A DNA stretch of 64,000 nt from Chryseobacterium candidae (GCF_004916905.1 NZ_SDLV01000016.1:62001-126000); one strand, 5' to 3'. Positions 38,425 through 47,835 are shown, counted from the first letter of the stretch. Notes: a model not told the origin generated them from the sequence alone. Made by a program: numbers and translations.

Positions 38425-39372
38425 TTATGGATAAAGGGATTTTGTCCCGTTACTTACAATATTACTGCCTAATCCGGAGAATGATACAGAGAAATTAGTA
38501 GAATTAAAGTTCAAAGAACCTGTAGGAGTACAAAGTCCAAGTGCATAACGGCATTGCCCGTAAGCGCCTGTTTTTTTGGTAATCTTACTTTCGCTTTTTG
38601 CTTTTCCTAAACTGATATATCCCCAGTCACTTACATCTGCATTGGACACCGTAGACCCTGAATAATAAATGGTAATCTGATATCCTGCTTCACCTCGCTT
38701 AGATCCCCAAAGCCAGTTAGCTGTCCACCATTGTTTATACCATGTAGAAACCACTTTTGAAGCCTGATTGTTAGACGCTTCTGAATTTCCACGGGTATCC
38801 ATCATCACAAGACCTCCGAAGATATTGTCCCAGATGATTCCTGAATCACCATAAAAACATAGTGTGGTAAATTTCCCGCTTTTGCCGTTCCATGTTACTT
38901 CCATAACCTGGGTACCTGGTTTTACTTCTTCGGTGATGGCTTCTTTTAATCCTTGTTGGGCGATTGTTAAATCCTCACCATGATACAAATCTCCAATTTT
39001 TCCGATTTTTACAGAGGATGGATCCATAATATTTCCGGAAGCAATGAACTGATCTTTATCCGTAATCAGTTTTTTAGACAGTTCTACCCCTTGTTGGGTT
39101 GAAATTTTCCCCAATACAGCCACTCCCACAATCTGTAAATCATTTTTTAAATAAGTTTCAAGATTTTTGGTGGATTCATTCAGTTGAAGCTGTACTGCTT
39201 CAGGAACAAGTTGAGAAGAAGAAGGAGTAATCTCTTTTTTCAGCTCATCTATGGCTGTCTTAGCCTGAACCGTTTCCTGCTGATTCATTTCATTGTTTTC
39301 ATTCTGGCAGCTTTGAAGTGCCATTACCAAAAGCACGGCGAAAACTTTAAAAGTAGTCACTAGTTTTTTCAT
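38425..39372 (-). CDS. Lipoprotein of unknown function
   Basis: 315 residues; the lipobox ends LQSC (Cys22). Residues 25-60 are Gln/Asn/Glu-rich and probably a linker. The middle is helical, and the C-terminal 130 residues are Trp-, Gly- and Ser-rich (WYKQWWTANWLWGSKRGEAG; QCRYALGLCTP), suggesting a beta-sheet domain with one disulfide. No family recognised. It has no operon partner. A 303-bp gene-free stretch lies upstream. Confidence 0.6.
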   Translation of the reverse strand: MKKLVTTFKVFAVLLVMALQSCQNENNEMNQQETVQAKTAIDELKKEITPSSSQLVPEAVQLQLNESTKNLETYLKNDLQIVGVAVLGKISTQQGVELSKKLITDKDQFIASGNIMDPSSVKIGKIGDLYHGEDLTIAQQGLKEAITEEVKPGTQVMEVTWNGKSGKFTTLCFYGDSGIIWDNIFGGLVMMDTRGNSEASNNQASKVVSTWYKQWWTANWLWGSKRGEAGYQITIYYSGSTVSNADVSDWGYISLGKAKSESKITKKTGAYGQCRYALGLCTPTGSLNFNSTNFSVSFSGLGSNIVSNGTKSLYP

Positions 39373-39675
39373 AATTAATATTTGTTTGGTTGTGTATCAT
39401 AAATATACATAATTGTTGTGTAATTCTCATTATTTTGAATTAAATATTTATTAACTAATAGGTATTAGGTAAAAGGTAGCAGGAATTAGGGCTGAGTTTG
39501 AGAGTTTAAGGTTCAAAGTTTAAGGTTATGAGTAACCCGAAACTTGCAACACCCCAAAAACCAGCAACAAATTAAACTCGTACCCGAAACCCCCAGAACT
39601 TTATAAAATCTTAAAATTTGTTTAAATTTTTAGTTTACAGTCCATAAATGCAATAATCTTTTGTAATTTTACAAC
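39373..39675. other. Intergenic stretch with degenerate repeats
   Basis: No gene is visible. It contains TAGGTATTAGGTAAAAGGTAG (an imperfect run), AGTTTAAGGTTCAAAGTTTAAGGTT direct copies, and CCCGAAAC/ACCCGAAACCC units. These are degenerate versions of short arrays also present near 7110-7160 and 10072-10108. Confidence 0.4.
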
Positions 39676-40017
39676 ATGGAATTAAGCATTGGAGAAATGG
39701 CACTTATTGCCATTGCAATCGTTGTATTATTCGGTCCGGATAAACTGCCTCAGATTGCGCGTGACTTAGGTGCAGGCGTTAGAAAGATGCGTGGGGCAGT
39801 GGAAGACATTAAAACCGAAATCATGAAAGAAACAGATAATCCTGTTTCTGAAATCAAGCGTGAGATTGAGAAGGTAAAAGATGCTGCAAAGGATTTCAAC
39901 CCGATGAATGATATCCAGAAAGATATTCTGACGGAACCTTCTTCAGTGGCTTCCAATGAACCTCCAAAACCGAAACCTGCAGATGATGAGACTTATGAAG
40001 GACCTGTAAGCAGATAA
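39676..40017 (+). CDS. Twin-arginine translocase TatA/TatE subunit
   Basis: 113 residues: a short N-terminal membrane helix (about 5-20), the hinge FGPDKLPQIARDLG, an amphipathic helix (about 25-45) and a charged, Pro/Lys-rich tail. This is the TatA/B-type pore subunit that moves folded proteins across the inner membrane. TatA and TatB cannot be firmly separated by sequence alone. No tatC is in the window. It is followed by the PAP2 gene with a 2-bp gap. Confidence 0.9.
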   Translation: MELSIGEMALIAIAIVVLFGPDKLPQIARDLGAGVRKMRGAVEDIKTEIMKETDNPVSEIKREIEKVKDAAKDFNPMNDIQKDILTEPSSVASNEPPKPKPADDETYEGPVSR

Positions 40018-40019
40018 TC

Positions 40020-40586
40020 ATGGAGGAAATCATTCAGGAAGATAAGAAGGTATTTCTTTACCTTAATAATTTGGGGGATTCATCTTTCGATCAGTTCTGG
40101 ATGCTGATTTCCAGTACCTGGATCTGGGTGCCTCTTTATATTATATTTCTTTATTTTTTATACAAAAACCACAAACTAAGATCATTAGTTTTTATCCTTA
40201 TATTTCTGGCTATTGGAGCAACGGTTTCTGATCAGTTAGCCAGTGTCTTCAAATATGGTGTGGCGAGGTTAAGACCTTGTCATGATCCTACTCTGGAACA
40301 TCATATGAGAATTGTGAAATGCGGTGGACAGTTTGGGTTTTATTCTGCTCATGCTTCCAATACATTCTTTTTGGCATCCTTTTTAAGTATTTTGTTAAAA
40401 AATAAGCTTAAGTGGTTTCCATATGCTATATTTGTATGGGCTATAGTGGTTTCCTACAGCCGCATATATTTAGGAGTGCATTTCCCGATAGATATTTTGG
40501 TGGGGGCGTTTGTTGGATCTTTATTGGGAGTGATATTTGGTGCACTCGCCAAAAAAGTCATCAACAAACAAACTATAAATTCATGA
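40020..40586 (+). CDS. PAP2-superfamily membrane phosphatase
   Basis: 188 residues with about five helices. The three acid-phosphatase motifs are KYGVARLRP (C1), YSAHASN (C2, catalytic-type His) and SYSRIYLGVHFPIDILVG (C3, nucleophile His). The substrate may be undecaprenyl pyrophosphate or a phospholipid phosphate; the family covers both. Its ATGA end overlaps the TPR gene start by 4 bp. Confidence 0.92.
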   Translation: MEEIIQEDKKVFLYLNNLGDSSFDQFWMLISSTWIWVPLYIIFLYFLYKNHKLRSLVFILIFLAIGATVSDQLASVFKYGVARLRPCHDPTLEHHMRIVKCGGQFGFYSAHASNTFFLASFLSILLKNKLKWFPYAIFVWAIVVSYSRIYLGVHFPIDILVGAFVGSLLGVIFGALAKKVINKQTINS

Positions 40587-41395
40587 AAAAAACTTTACTG
40601 GTAGTAACTTCCCTCTGTTTCTCAATTAACTTCTATGCCCAGGATAAAAAACTGGCTGAAGAATGCTTCCAAAAAGCTGATTATAAATGTGCAGAAGAGC
40701 AATATTTAAAACTGGCAGAAAAAGAACAGATCCAAAAATTTCAATCAGAATATTACGATTATCTGGGTACAGCTCAGAGAAGGCTTGGAAAGACCACTCA
40801 GGCTTTTAAATCCTATGAATCTGCTTTGAAAGCCAATCCCTTGTCTGTTTCCGTTTATGCCAATCTTTCATCACTTTACAGTCAGAAAGGAAATAAGGTA
40901 AAAGCGCTGGAATATATAGAAAAAGGACTTCAGTTGAATGCTGAAACTCCGGATCTGTATCTTACCCGTTCCAAAATTTACGACAGTCAGGGAAAAAAAG
41001 ATCTTGCCATCAAAGATCTTAATCAGATTCTGACTTTTGCTCCTGATAATCTTTTTGCGAAGACAGGGCTGGCCAATCTGAAAAAAAATAATGGTGACCT
41101 GGACGGAGCTTTAAAAGATTATAATCAACTTCTTTCCGAAAAACCGGAATCATTGCTTTATAATGGTCGTGCAGATGTTTATTTTAAAATGAAAAAATAC
41201 AAGGAAGCGCTTACGGATGCCAATAAAGCAATTTCCATAGACCCGAAATTTGCACAATCTTATGTGAGCAAAGCAATGATCCTGTTCGATACTTCCAAAA
41301 TTAAGGAAGCCTGCGAAAATCTTGATAAGGCTGTAGCTTTAGGCTATGAAAAAGCAGTGCTGACAGATGTTTATGCTAGATGTGTAAAGAAATAA
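40583..41395 (+). CDS. Secreted tetratricopeptide-repeat protein
   Basis: Started at the ATG at 40583, which overlaps the PAP2 stop (ATGA), giving 270 residues and a signal peptide (1-20, ending FYAQ). From about residue 30 it is a chain of roughly six TPR units (for example ALKANPLSVSVYANLSSLYS, KAISIDPKFAQSYVSKAM). TPRs mediate protein contacts. It sits last in a tatA-PAP2-TPR unit; partners are unknown. Confidence 0.85.
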   Translation: MKKTLLVVTSLCFSINFYAQDKKLAEECFQKADYKCAEEQYLKLAEKEQIQKFQSEYYDYLGTAQRRLGKTTQAFKSYESALKANPLSVSVYANLSSLYSQKGNKVKALEYIEKGLQLNAETPDLYLTRSKIYDSQGKKDLAIKDLNQILTFAPDNLFAKTGLANLKKNNGDLDGALKDYNQLLSEKPESLLYNGRADVYFKMKKYKEALTDANKAISIDPKFAQSYVSKAMILFDTSKIKEACENLDKAVALGYEKAVLTDVYARCVKK

Positions 41396-41464
41396 ATTAC
41401 AAAATTCCAATCCAGATCATATAAATAAATCCATACTAAAAAACGAATAAAGAGATAGAGAGAG

Positions 41465-41917
41465 ATGTTGAATATTGTTCTTGTAGAGCCTGAAATACCC
41501 AATAATACCGGAAATATCGGAAGATTATGTGTAGGAACCGAAAGCAGATTACACCTGATTCATCCCTTTGGATTTGTAATTAATGATAAAAACCTGAAGC
41601 GTTCCGGATTGGATTACTGGGTACATCTTGATGTTTCTGAATATGCAGATGTGGAAGAATGGGCTAAAAATATTCCTGATCGGTCCCGTGTGTTTTTAAT
41701 GAGTTCACATGCTGAAAAATCATATCTTGAAACTGAGTTTCAGGACGGAGATTGGTTAGTTTTCGGAAAGGAGAGTGTGGGATTGAGTAAAGAGGTTTTA
41801 GACCGTTTTGAAAATCATTTAACCATTCCTATGTCGAAACTTATCAGGAGCTTTAATATTGCCAATTCCGTTGCTTTTGTAGTGGGTGAAGCAAAGAGGC
41901 AGATCAGCCTGAAATAA
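41465..41917 (+). CDS. trmL: tRNA (cytidine(34)-2'-O)-methyltransferase
   Basis: A SPOUT-fold methyltransferase that modifies the wobble base of leucine tRNAs. 150 residues. Motif 1 is EPEIPNNTGNIGRLC (8-22), motif 2 FGKESVGLS, and motif 3, with the knotted SAM site, IPMSKLIRSFNIANSV. Length and motifs fit TrmL closely. Confidence 0.93.
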   Translation: MLNIVLVEPEIPNNTGNIGRLCVGTESRLHLIHPFGFVINDKNLKRSGLDYWVHLDVSEYADVEEWAKNIPDRSRVFLMSSHAEKSYLETEFQDGDWLVFGKESVGLSKEVLDRFENHLTIPMSKLIRSFNIANSVAFVVGEAKRQISLK

Positions 41918-42060
41918 AAAAGAGTTTGTCTCAAAAATGTCATTCTGAATACAGACTGAAAGTCTGCGAACGTAGTTCAGAAATGTAATGAAGAATCCCA
42001 TACTTTTGGTTATAATGAGATTCTTCCTTTGTCAGAATGACATTCTTGAGAGCCTCTTTT
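41917..42060. repeat. Long imperfect inverted repeat between trmL and rlmH
   Basis: The left arm (41917-41949) and right arm (42031-42060) share ATGTCATTCTGA and AAAAGAG at corresponding positions. Nested between them are ACAGACTGAAAGTCTG (a small hairpin) and GAAGAATC...GATTCTTC. The layout resembles the dispersed CATTCTGA-GAAGAATC repeats common in Bacteroidetes intergenic DNA. Sitting between convergent genes, it probably also terminates both. Confidence 0.7.
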
Positions 42061-42063
42061 GTT

Positions 42064-42537
42064 TTAATCGTTATGATAAGGTTTTCCCTGCAGAATCTGG
42101 TCGGCACGGTAAAGCTGTTCTACAATAAACAGGCGGATCATCTGATGGGTAAACGTCATTTTGGATAAAGACATTTTTTCATTAGCTCTGCTGTAGATCT
42201 CTTCAGAAAAACCATAAGCTCCTCCAATCAGAATATGTACTTTTTTTACAGAAGAATTCATCCAGGTATCAATTTTCTGGGAAAATTCGCGGCTGGTAAA
42301 CTGTTTTCCCCTTTCATCAAGAATCACAACCAGGTCGTTTTTATCAATATGGTTTACAAATAACTTGGCTTCTTCTTTTTTAAGAAGGTCCGGAGATAGG
42401 TTTTTGGCATTTTTTACATCCGGAATTTCTGTAATTTCAAAATTCCAGTGTTTGGGTAAACGGTTGAGATAATAATTGATTAAAGAGGCTATTTCTTTAT
42501 CATCTGTTTTACCGATACAAAGTAAACTGATTCGCAT
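42064..42537 (-). CDS. rlmH: 23S rRNA (pseudouridine-1915-N3) methyltransferase
   Basis: Methylates the pseudouridine in helix 69 of 23S rRNA. Started at the ATG at 42537 (157 residues, normal length), since the longer frame begins upstream of the promoter box. LIGGAYGFSEEIYSRA forms the SPOUT SAM-binding loop, and the C-terminal EQLYRADQILQGKPYHND is the RlmH signature with its terminal Tyr-His. Confidence 0.95.
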   Translation of the reverse strand: MRISLLCIGKTDDKEIASLINYYLNRLPKHWNFEITEIPDVKNAKNLSPDLLKKEEAKLFVNHIDKNDLVVILDERGKQFTSREFSQKIDTWMNSSVKKVHILIGGAYGFSEEIYSRANEKMSLSKMTFTHQMIRLFIVEQLYRADQILQGKPYHND

Positions 42538-42556
42538 TGTAAGAAGTTTCAGAGGG

Positions 42557-42564
42557 CAAAGATA
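42557..42564 (-). promoter_or_regulatory. Bacteroidetes -7 box for rlmH
   Basis: TATCTTTG on the minus strand, 19 nt before the chosen ATG; it rules out the longer 5' frame. Confidence 0.65.
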
Positions 42565-42678
42565 GGGCTTCATACGGCAAGTTCAAAGTTTTGAGATTTC
42601 AGGGTTATTTTGTTGGCAGTTCTTTAAAGGTAAGGGTTAATAAATTGATTCAACGATCCGTTTTAGTAATAATAGTTT

Positions 42679-42747
42679 CAACAGGCTCAGCCTGACAATG
42701 TCTGAAAAACTTCGGTTGGTATTCAGGTTGTCACCCTGAGCCTGTCG
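42679..42747. repeat. Dispersed CAGGCTCAG inverted repeat
   Basis: The arms 42679-42698 and 42728-42747 are inverted copies, with AACAGGCTCAG facing CTGAGCCTGTC. The right part continues GAAGGG. This resembles the widespread CCTGAGCCTGTCGAAGGG palindromic repeat. It lies in a 420-bp gene-free stretch whose second half (42845-42895) is C-rich and degenerate (CCCTGATCCCTGCTACCCC). Confidence 0.65.
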
Positions 42748-42930
42748 AAGGGTTATGAATATAAATACCTTTTTTAATGATTAATATCGAGTATTAATTC
42801 AAGGGATAAGTCTATAACCTGAATCTGATATTTTCTTAGAAATAGCTATTCCCTGATCCCTGCTACCCCTGACATCTATCATCTGCAGCCTAATTCCGTT
42901 CTATCTTTTTCCTATTTAATTTAATTCCCC

Positions 42931-42938
42931 TACCTTTG
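42931..42938 (+). promoter_or_regulatory. Bacteroidetes -7 box for yihY
   Basis: TACCTTTG, 19 nt before the ATG; the T-rich CTTTTTCC about 19 bp upstream may be the -33 region. Confidence 0.6.
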
Positions 42939-42957
42939 TATAAAGACAAACAGATCG

Positions 42958-43971
42958 ATGAGTGTAAAGGTTCCCAGATTTATTTTAAAGATTCAAGAGT
43001 TTTTCGACAGCATTCATATTCCTGTTTTGGGAATATCACTCTGGCAGATGTTTCAGATCTATATCTCCGGGATTTTTAAAGGAAAAATAGGGCGAAAAGC
43101 AGCGGCTATTTCCTGGAGCTTTACCATAAGTCTGTTTCCTTTTATCCTTTTTTTGCTCTCTGTACTGCCTCATATGCCGCTATATGATGAGCTTCAGTTC
43201 TATATTTTTGATGTGCTGCTGCATAATGTTTTTCCATCCAATATGGAAGGAGATGTAAAAGGGTACATTGTAAGCAATATCATTCCGAATATGAAAGGAA
43301 TCAGTAACCTGACCATTCTTCTGGCGCTTGTTTTCGCTACAAATGGTACATTTTCCCTGATCAATGGATTTAATGAAAATACAGATGAAAAATTAAGTGA
43401 TGTCAAAGAGTTTATCCTTTCATTCTTTATCACCATAGGCTTTATCACTATCGTTTTCTTAACCCTTTTCGGAGTGTATTACACAGAGGTGGTAATGAAG
43501 CTTTTTAAACCTGCTTACGATGTTTCATGGCTTGTAGATAACTTATCCAAAATTATCGGATTTGTTTCTTTCCCGCTTTTTTATTTTATACTTCTTACGC
43601 TATTTTACTGGTTGGGAACTGTTAAGATTACAAGATTCCGGCAGGCGGTTCCGGGAGCAATTCTGACCACGGTACTGTTTGTAGCTACTACTTATATTTT
43701 TGCCATTTATGTAAAGGATATTGCACGATATAATGTACTTTACGGCTCCATTGGCAGTATGATTCTACTGATGGTTTGGGTAAATGTAAATGTATATCTC
43801 CTTTTATTCGGGAATGAGCTGAATATGGCGATCCGAAAACTCAGAATAGAAAAACTGCTGTCTGATGAGATCCGGAAAGAAGCCTCAGGATATCATGCTC
43901 AGATTACTGAACCGGACTTTGATAATCATGAGGAACACAAAAGAAAATTGGAGAACCGGAAGAAAGATTAA
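42958..43971 (+). CDS. YihY/BrkB-family membrane protein
   Basis: 337 residues with about six helices (from residue 50 onward). RKAAAISWSFTISLFPFILFLL and the C-terminal ARYNVLYGSIGSMILLMVWVNVNVYLLLFGNELN are typical of the YihY/BrkB family. The family has been linked to envelope integrity and, in older work, called ribonuclease BN by mistake. Its stop codon overlaps the convergent nhaA gene by 4 bp. Confidence 0.9.
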   Translation: MSVKVPRFILKIQEFFDSIHIPVLGISLWQMFQIYISGIFKGKIGRKAAAISWSFTISLFPFILFLLSVLPHMPLYDELQFYIFDVLLHNVFPSNMEGDVKGYIVSNIIPNMKGISNLTILLALVFATNGTFSLINGFNENTDEKLSDVKEFILSFFITIGFITIVFLTLFGVYYTEVVMKLFKPAYDVSWLVDNLSKIIGFVSFPLFYFILLTLFYWLGTVKITRFRQAVPGAILTTVLFVATTYIFAIYVKDIARYNVLYGSIGSMILLMVWVNVNVYLLLFGNELNMAIRKLRIEKLLSDEIRKEASGYHAQITEPDFDNHEEHKRKLENRKKD

Positions 43972-45146
43972 TTCTCTTCCAGTTCAGGGTTTTCTTTTGA
44001 GCTTACACTTAGTATGATAAATCCGGCAATTGCAGCAATAAAGGAGGCAATCAGGATTGCAAACTTCGCTTCATCCTGAATAGGAATTTCTCCTTTGAAA
44101 GAAAGCAATGCAATAAAAATAGACATGGTAAACCCGATTCCGGCTAGTAATCCTACACCAAACATCTGAAGCCAGTTGCTATTTTGAGGCAGTGAGCTGA
44201 GTTTTAATTTGATGGCAATCAATGAAAATAAATTGATACCAATCAGTTTACCTAATACCAGTCCACAGATAATTCCCAACCCTAATGTGCTTGTGACTCC
44301 TGCTACCATTTCACTGGAAAAAGTGATATTGGTATTCGTTAAAGCAAATATCGGCATGATCAGAAAACTTACCGGGATATGAAGCTGATGCTCCAGTTTT
44401 TCTAATGGTGAGATTTCTACATTGGAAGCATTCGTAGGAATTGAAAAAGCAAGCACAACACCTGCTATCGTAGCATGAATTCCGGAATGATGAAGGAAAT
44501 ACCATAAAAATAATCCCGGAATGATATAAAATACAGTTTTTGTTACTTTTAAAAAGTTTAACATAAAAAGTAAGGCTGTTACCCCGAAAGATAACAGGAG
44601 ATAGCTCCAGTGGATTTGCTCTGTATAGAAAATCGCAATTACTAAAATAGCTCCCAGGTCGTCTACAATAGCTAATGCAGCCAAAAATATCTTAATAGAA
44701 TTAGGAATCTTTTTACCTAACATCGAAATGATAGCCAGCGAAAATGCAATATCTGTTGCCATAGGAATTCCCCAGCCATTGCTGTATTCCGTTCCTGTAT
44801 TGAAAATGCTGTATATTACAGCAGGAACAAGCATTCCGCCAACGGCTGCAAAAATAGGGAGGGAAGCATTTTTAAAAGATGAAAGTTCACCTTCTACAAG
44901 TTCACGTTTTATTTCAAGGCCTACCAGAAGGAAAAATACAGCCATCAGTCCGTCATTGATCCAGATGCTGATAGGATATTCCAATCCAAAAAGATGAGTG
45001 CCGGCTTTCTGGTTTAAAAAAAGCTGAAAGTCCTCTGCGGCAGATGAGTTGGCAATAAGCAATGAAATCAGTACACAGAAAATAAGAATAATTCCTGAGG
45101 ACTGACTGTTGTTGAAAAAATTTTTAAAATAAAGGGATAAATTCAT
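43968..45146 (-). CDS. nhaA: Na+/H+ antiporter NhaA
   Basis: Exchanges one sodium ion outward for two protons, keeping pH and sodium in balance. 392 residues and about 12 helices. The ion-binding residues are Asp132 (GIPMATDIAFSLAI) and the Asp162-Asp163 pair (ALAIVDDLGAILVIA). WINDGLMAVFFLLVGLEIKREL carries the family N-terminal signature. It starts 2 bp after the rel stop, so it is co-transcribed with the stringent-response enzyme. Confidence 0.96.
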   Translation of the reverse strand: MNLSLYFKNFFNNSQSSGIILIFCVLISLLIANSSAAEDFQLFLNQKAGTHLFGLEYPISIWINDGLMAVFFLLVGLEIKRELVEGELSSFKNASLPIFAAVGGMLVPAVIYSIFNTGTEYSNGWGIPMATDIAFSLAIISMLGKKIPNSIKIFLAALAIVDDLGAILVIAIFYTEQIHWSYLLLSFGVTALLFMLNFLKVTKTVFYIIPGLFLWYFLHHSGIHATIAGVVLAFSIPTNASNVEISPLEKLEHQLHIPVSFLIMPIFALTNTNITFSSEMVAGVTSTLGLGIICGLVLGKLIGINLFSLIAIKLKLSSLPQNSNWLQMFGVGLLAGIGFTMSIFIALLSFKGEIPIQDEAKFAILIASFIAAIAGFIILSVSSKENPELEEN

Positions 45147-45148
45147 GT

Positions 45149-47359
45149 TTATGATTGTACTCGTCTCACTCTTGAAACTCCGTTAATATTTTTAAGTTTT
45201 TTAAAGGTCTCTTCCAGCTGACCTTTATTTTTGACTTCGAGGTTGATATTTCCTGTGAAAACACCATTGTTGGATTCAATAGACATACTTTTCATATCCA
45301 TCCCCATACTTCCACTGATGACCGTTGTGATATCATTAATCATCCCCATTCTGTCAAGTCCTTCAATTTCAATTTTTACTCTGTTCATGAAGCTTTCCGC
45401 ATTCACCCACTTGGCAGGAATGACGCGGTAATCATACTGTGCTCTCAGATTGATGGCATTCGGACAGTTGTCACTATGTACCTTTATTCCGTCTGAGATC
45501 GTAATAAATCCGAAGATTTTGTCTCCCGGAATTACTGTGCAGCACTTTGCATAGGTGTAGTTAAGTTTCTCTTCATCCTTTCCAAAGACAATCATGTCAA
45601 GGTTTTCCTCTTTAAGGTCCTCAAAATGCTGACTTTTATTAGGTGATTTTCTGAATCTTGAAAGTAAGTTATTGAATACGTTTTTGCTTTCTATATATTT
45701 TCTCAGGCTGCTTACATCCAGTTCATTACTTTGGAATTTAAGGAAGAGCTCCTGAGATGATTTTAAATTAAAGAATTTTTGAAGTTTATTAATTTCATCA
45801 TCATTAAAATTGATTTTCGCATGACGAAGCTTTCTCTGCAGGATTTCTTTTCCTTCTTCTACCAGCTGGTTTTTCTGAGAGTTCAGATAACCCTTGATTT
45901 TGGATTTGGCTTTCGAAGTCACAACGAATTCCAGCCAATCCGATTTAGGTTTCTGGTTTTGGGAAGACAGGATGTCTACCTGATCTCCGTTTTGAAGAAT
46001 GTAAGAAATAGGAACCAGTTTTCCGTTGATTTTAGCTCCCAGACATTTCATTCCCAGATCAGAGTGAACAGAGAAGGCAAAATCTAAAGCAGTAGCATTA
46101 GTCGGAAGGATTTTAATTTCTCCTTTTGGCGTAAAGACAAATACTTCTTTGGAATATAGGTTAAGCTTAATATTGTCCAAAAGTTCCGAAGTGGAAAGGT
46201 TCTGCTGCTGTTCAAGTACTTCACGGATCTCGGTTACCCATCTTTCAAAATTTCTGTCATCAGAACTCTGTTTGTATCCTTCTTTGTATTTATAGTGTGC
46301 AGCAACTCCTTTTTCAGCAATTTCATCCATTCTTTCGGAACGGATCTGTACTTCAATCCATTTTTTATCCGGTCCTAAAACGGTTAAATGTAAACTTTCG
46401 TATCCTGTGGAACGGGGCTGCGTAATCCAGTCACGCATTCTGGAAGGGTTACTGTGGTATACATCCGTAACGATAGAGTAGATCTTCCACGCCAGGAATT
46501 TTTCATTTTTCGCATCAGATTTATAAATAATTCTAATGGCGTAGTTATCAAATACCTCTTCAAAGGAAACCCCCTGTTTCAGCATCTTTCTGTAAATGGA
46601 AGAAATAGCTTTAGCACGGCCTTTGATTTTAAAGTTTAAGCCTTCTTCATTAAGTCTTTCGGATACTTCCTTCTTAAATTCTTCGATATATCTTTCACGG
46701 CTTTCCTTGGCCAGTTCCAATTTCTCTGTGATCTCGTTATATACTTCGGGACTGTTATATTTTAAGGAAAGATCTTCCAGCTCAGATTTAATATTATACA
46801 ATCCAAGACGGTGAGCCATGGGAGCATAGATATACACTGTTTCCGAAGCAATTTTTTTCTGCTTATCCGGAGCCATGCTTTCCAGAGTCCTCATATTATG
46901 GAGACGGTCTGCAATTTTAATCAGAATCACCCTGAAATCCTCGGATAATGTCAACAACAGTTTTCTGTAGTTTTCAGACTGCACAGAAATATTCTGGTGG
47001 TTCATGATGGAAATTTTGGTCAGTCCATTCACGATATTGGCAATCTTTTCTCCGAATATTTTTTTAAGGTCTTCGTAAGTGTAATCAGAATCTTCAATCA
47101 CATCGTGCAAAAGCGCACAGGCAATAGAAGTAGCACCCAAGCCAATCTCTGTTGCTACAATTTTAGCAACAGCAATAGGATGGTAGATGTAAGGTTCTCC
47201 GGATTTTCTCCTTTGATCCTTATGGGCATCCAGTGCGATATCGAATGCCTTTCGGATGAGCTTATTGTTTTCCTCATCCAATGTTCTGTATGTGTTAGAA
47301 ATCAGATCCTTATATCTGGCAAGGATCTCTTTATTCTCTTGTTCTAAATCGTAGCTCAT
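45149..47359 (-). CDS. Bifunctional (p)ppGpp synthetase/hydrolase
   Basis: A long Rel/SpoT protein of 736 residues. The HD hydrolase domain (about 35-190) keeps the metal site His60, His85-Asp86 (LLHDVIED) and Asp151. The synthetase domain (about 245-355) has GRAKAISSIYRKM and RSTGYESLHL. TGS is at about 404-464 (FVFTPKGEIKILP), and a C-terminal ACT domain at about 660-735. Both halves look active. It sets ppGpp levels on starvation. It leads an operon with nhaA; no clear -7 box is visible upstream. Confidence 0.95.
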   Translation of the reverse strand: MSYDLEQENKEILARYKDLISNTYRTLDEENNKLIRKAFDIALDAHKDQRRKSGEPYIYHPIAVAKIVATEIGLGATSIACALLHDVIEDSDYTYEDLKKIFGEKIANIVNGLTKISIMNHQNISVQSENYRKLLLTLSEDFRVILIKIADRLHNMRTLESMAPDKQKKIASETVYIYAPMAHRLGLYNIKSELEDLSLKYNSPEVYNEITEKLELAKESRERYIEEFKKEVSERLNEEGLNFKIKGRAKAISSIYRKMLKQGVSFEEVFDNYAIRIIYKSDAKNEKFLAWKIYSIVTDVYHSNPSRMRDWITQPRSTGYESLHLTVLGPDKKWIEVQIRSERMDEIAEKGVAAHYKYKEGYKQSSDDRNFERWVTEIREVLEQQQNLSTSELLDNIKLNLYSKEVFVFTPKGEIKILPTNATALDFAFSVHSDLGMKCLGAKINGKLVPISYILQNGDQVDILSSQNQKPKSDWLEFVVTSKAKSKIKGYLNSQKNQLVEEGKEILQRKLRHAKINFNDDEINKLQKFFNLKSSQELFLKFQSNELDVSSLRKYIESKNVFNNLLSRFRKSPNKSQHFEDLKEENLDMIVFGKDEEKLNYTYAKCCTVIPGDKIFGFITISDGIKVHSDNCPNAINLRAQYDYRVIPAKWVNAESFMNRVKIEIEGLDRMGMINDITTVISGSMGMDMKSMSIESNNGVFTGNINLEVKNKGQLEETFKKLKNINGVSRVRRVQS

Positions 47360-47414
47360 TTGTGCGTATGCCTATAATTAGACGAAAATACGAAAATTTT
47401 TAGTTTTTTCAAAC

Positions 47415-47446
47415 ATAAAAGATCCGCAGTGTACACTACGGATCTT
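47415..47446 (-). terminator. Terminator between stress-like gene and rel
   Basis: AAGATCCG/CGGATCTT with the inner palindrome AGTGTACACT, 24 bp past the upstream gene's stop. Confidence 0.65.
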
Positions 47447-47469
47447 CGGTTATTAGATTTTTATATCGA

Positions 47470-47835
47470 TTAGAATTTCACTTCAGAATTCATACCATCG
47501 CTTGATGTTTTGATTTTAATTTCCGGGCTGTTATGAATTTCAGCTCTGTTTCTTGCATCAATATACCTTTTAATCGTATCATAATTGGTTTCATTAATGT
47601 TCATATTTTCGAACAGATACGATTTCAATGCTGCATTCTGAATAAATGCGCTCCGTGCAAGGTCAATCTGATTGATATCATTTACAGTAACACTTGCCAG
47701 ATATTGGGAGTTATTAGAATCATTGTTAAGGTACACAATGTAATCTGAGTTTTCAAATCCTGAATTTTCCAGATCACTTTCCAGTTTTTTGTAGTCGCTG
47801 TGATAATCAAATACTCCAGCTAATATATGTGACAT
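47470..47835 (-). CDS. Conserved-looking cytoplasmic protein, unknown
   Basis: 121 residues, no signal peptide. The start MSHILAGVFDYHSDYKKLESDLENSGFENS pairs a beta-strand and an amphipathic helix like small stress proteins of the YflT/GsiB-like ferredoxin-fold type, but this is a loose resemblance. The C-terminal half is acidic and ends in a polar tail (SSDGMNSEVKF). Own terminator. Confidence 0.6.
   Translation of the reverse strand: MSHILAGVFDYHSDYKKLESDLENSGFENSDYIVYLNNDSNNSQYLASVTVNDINQIDLARSAFIQNAALKSYLFENMNINETNYDTIKRYIDARNRAEIHNSPEIKIKTSSDGMNSEVKF

Noticed and set aside
40412..40582. Longer TPR protein reading back into the PAP2 gene
   Set aside because: The ATG at 40583 begins a clean signal peptide and overlaps the PAP2 stop as ATGA; the upstream part is just another frame of PAP2.
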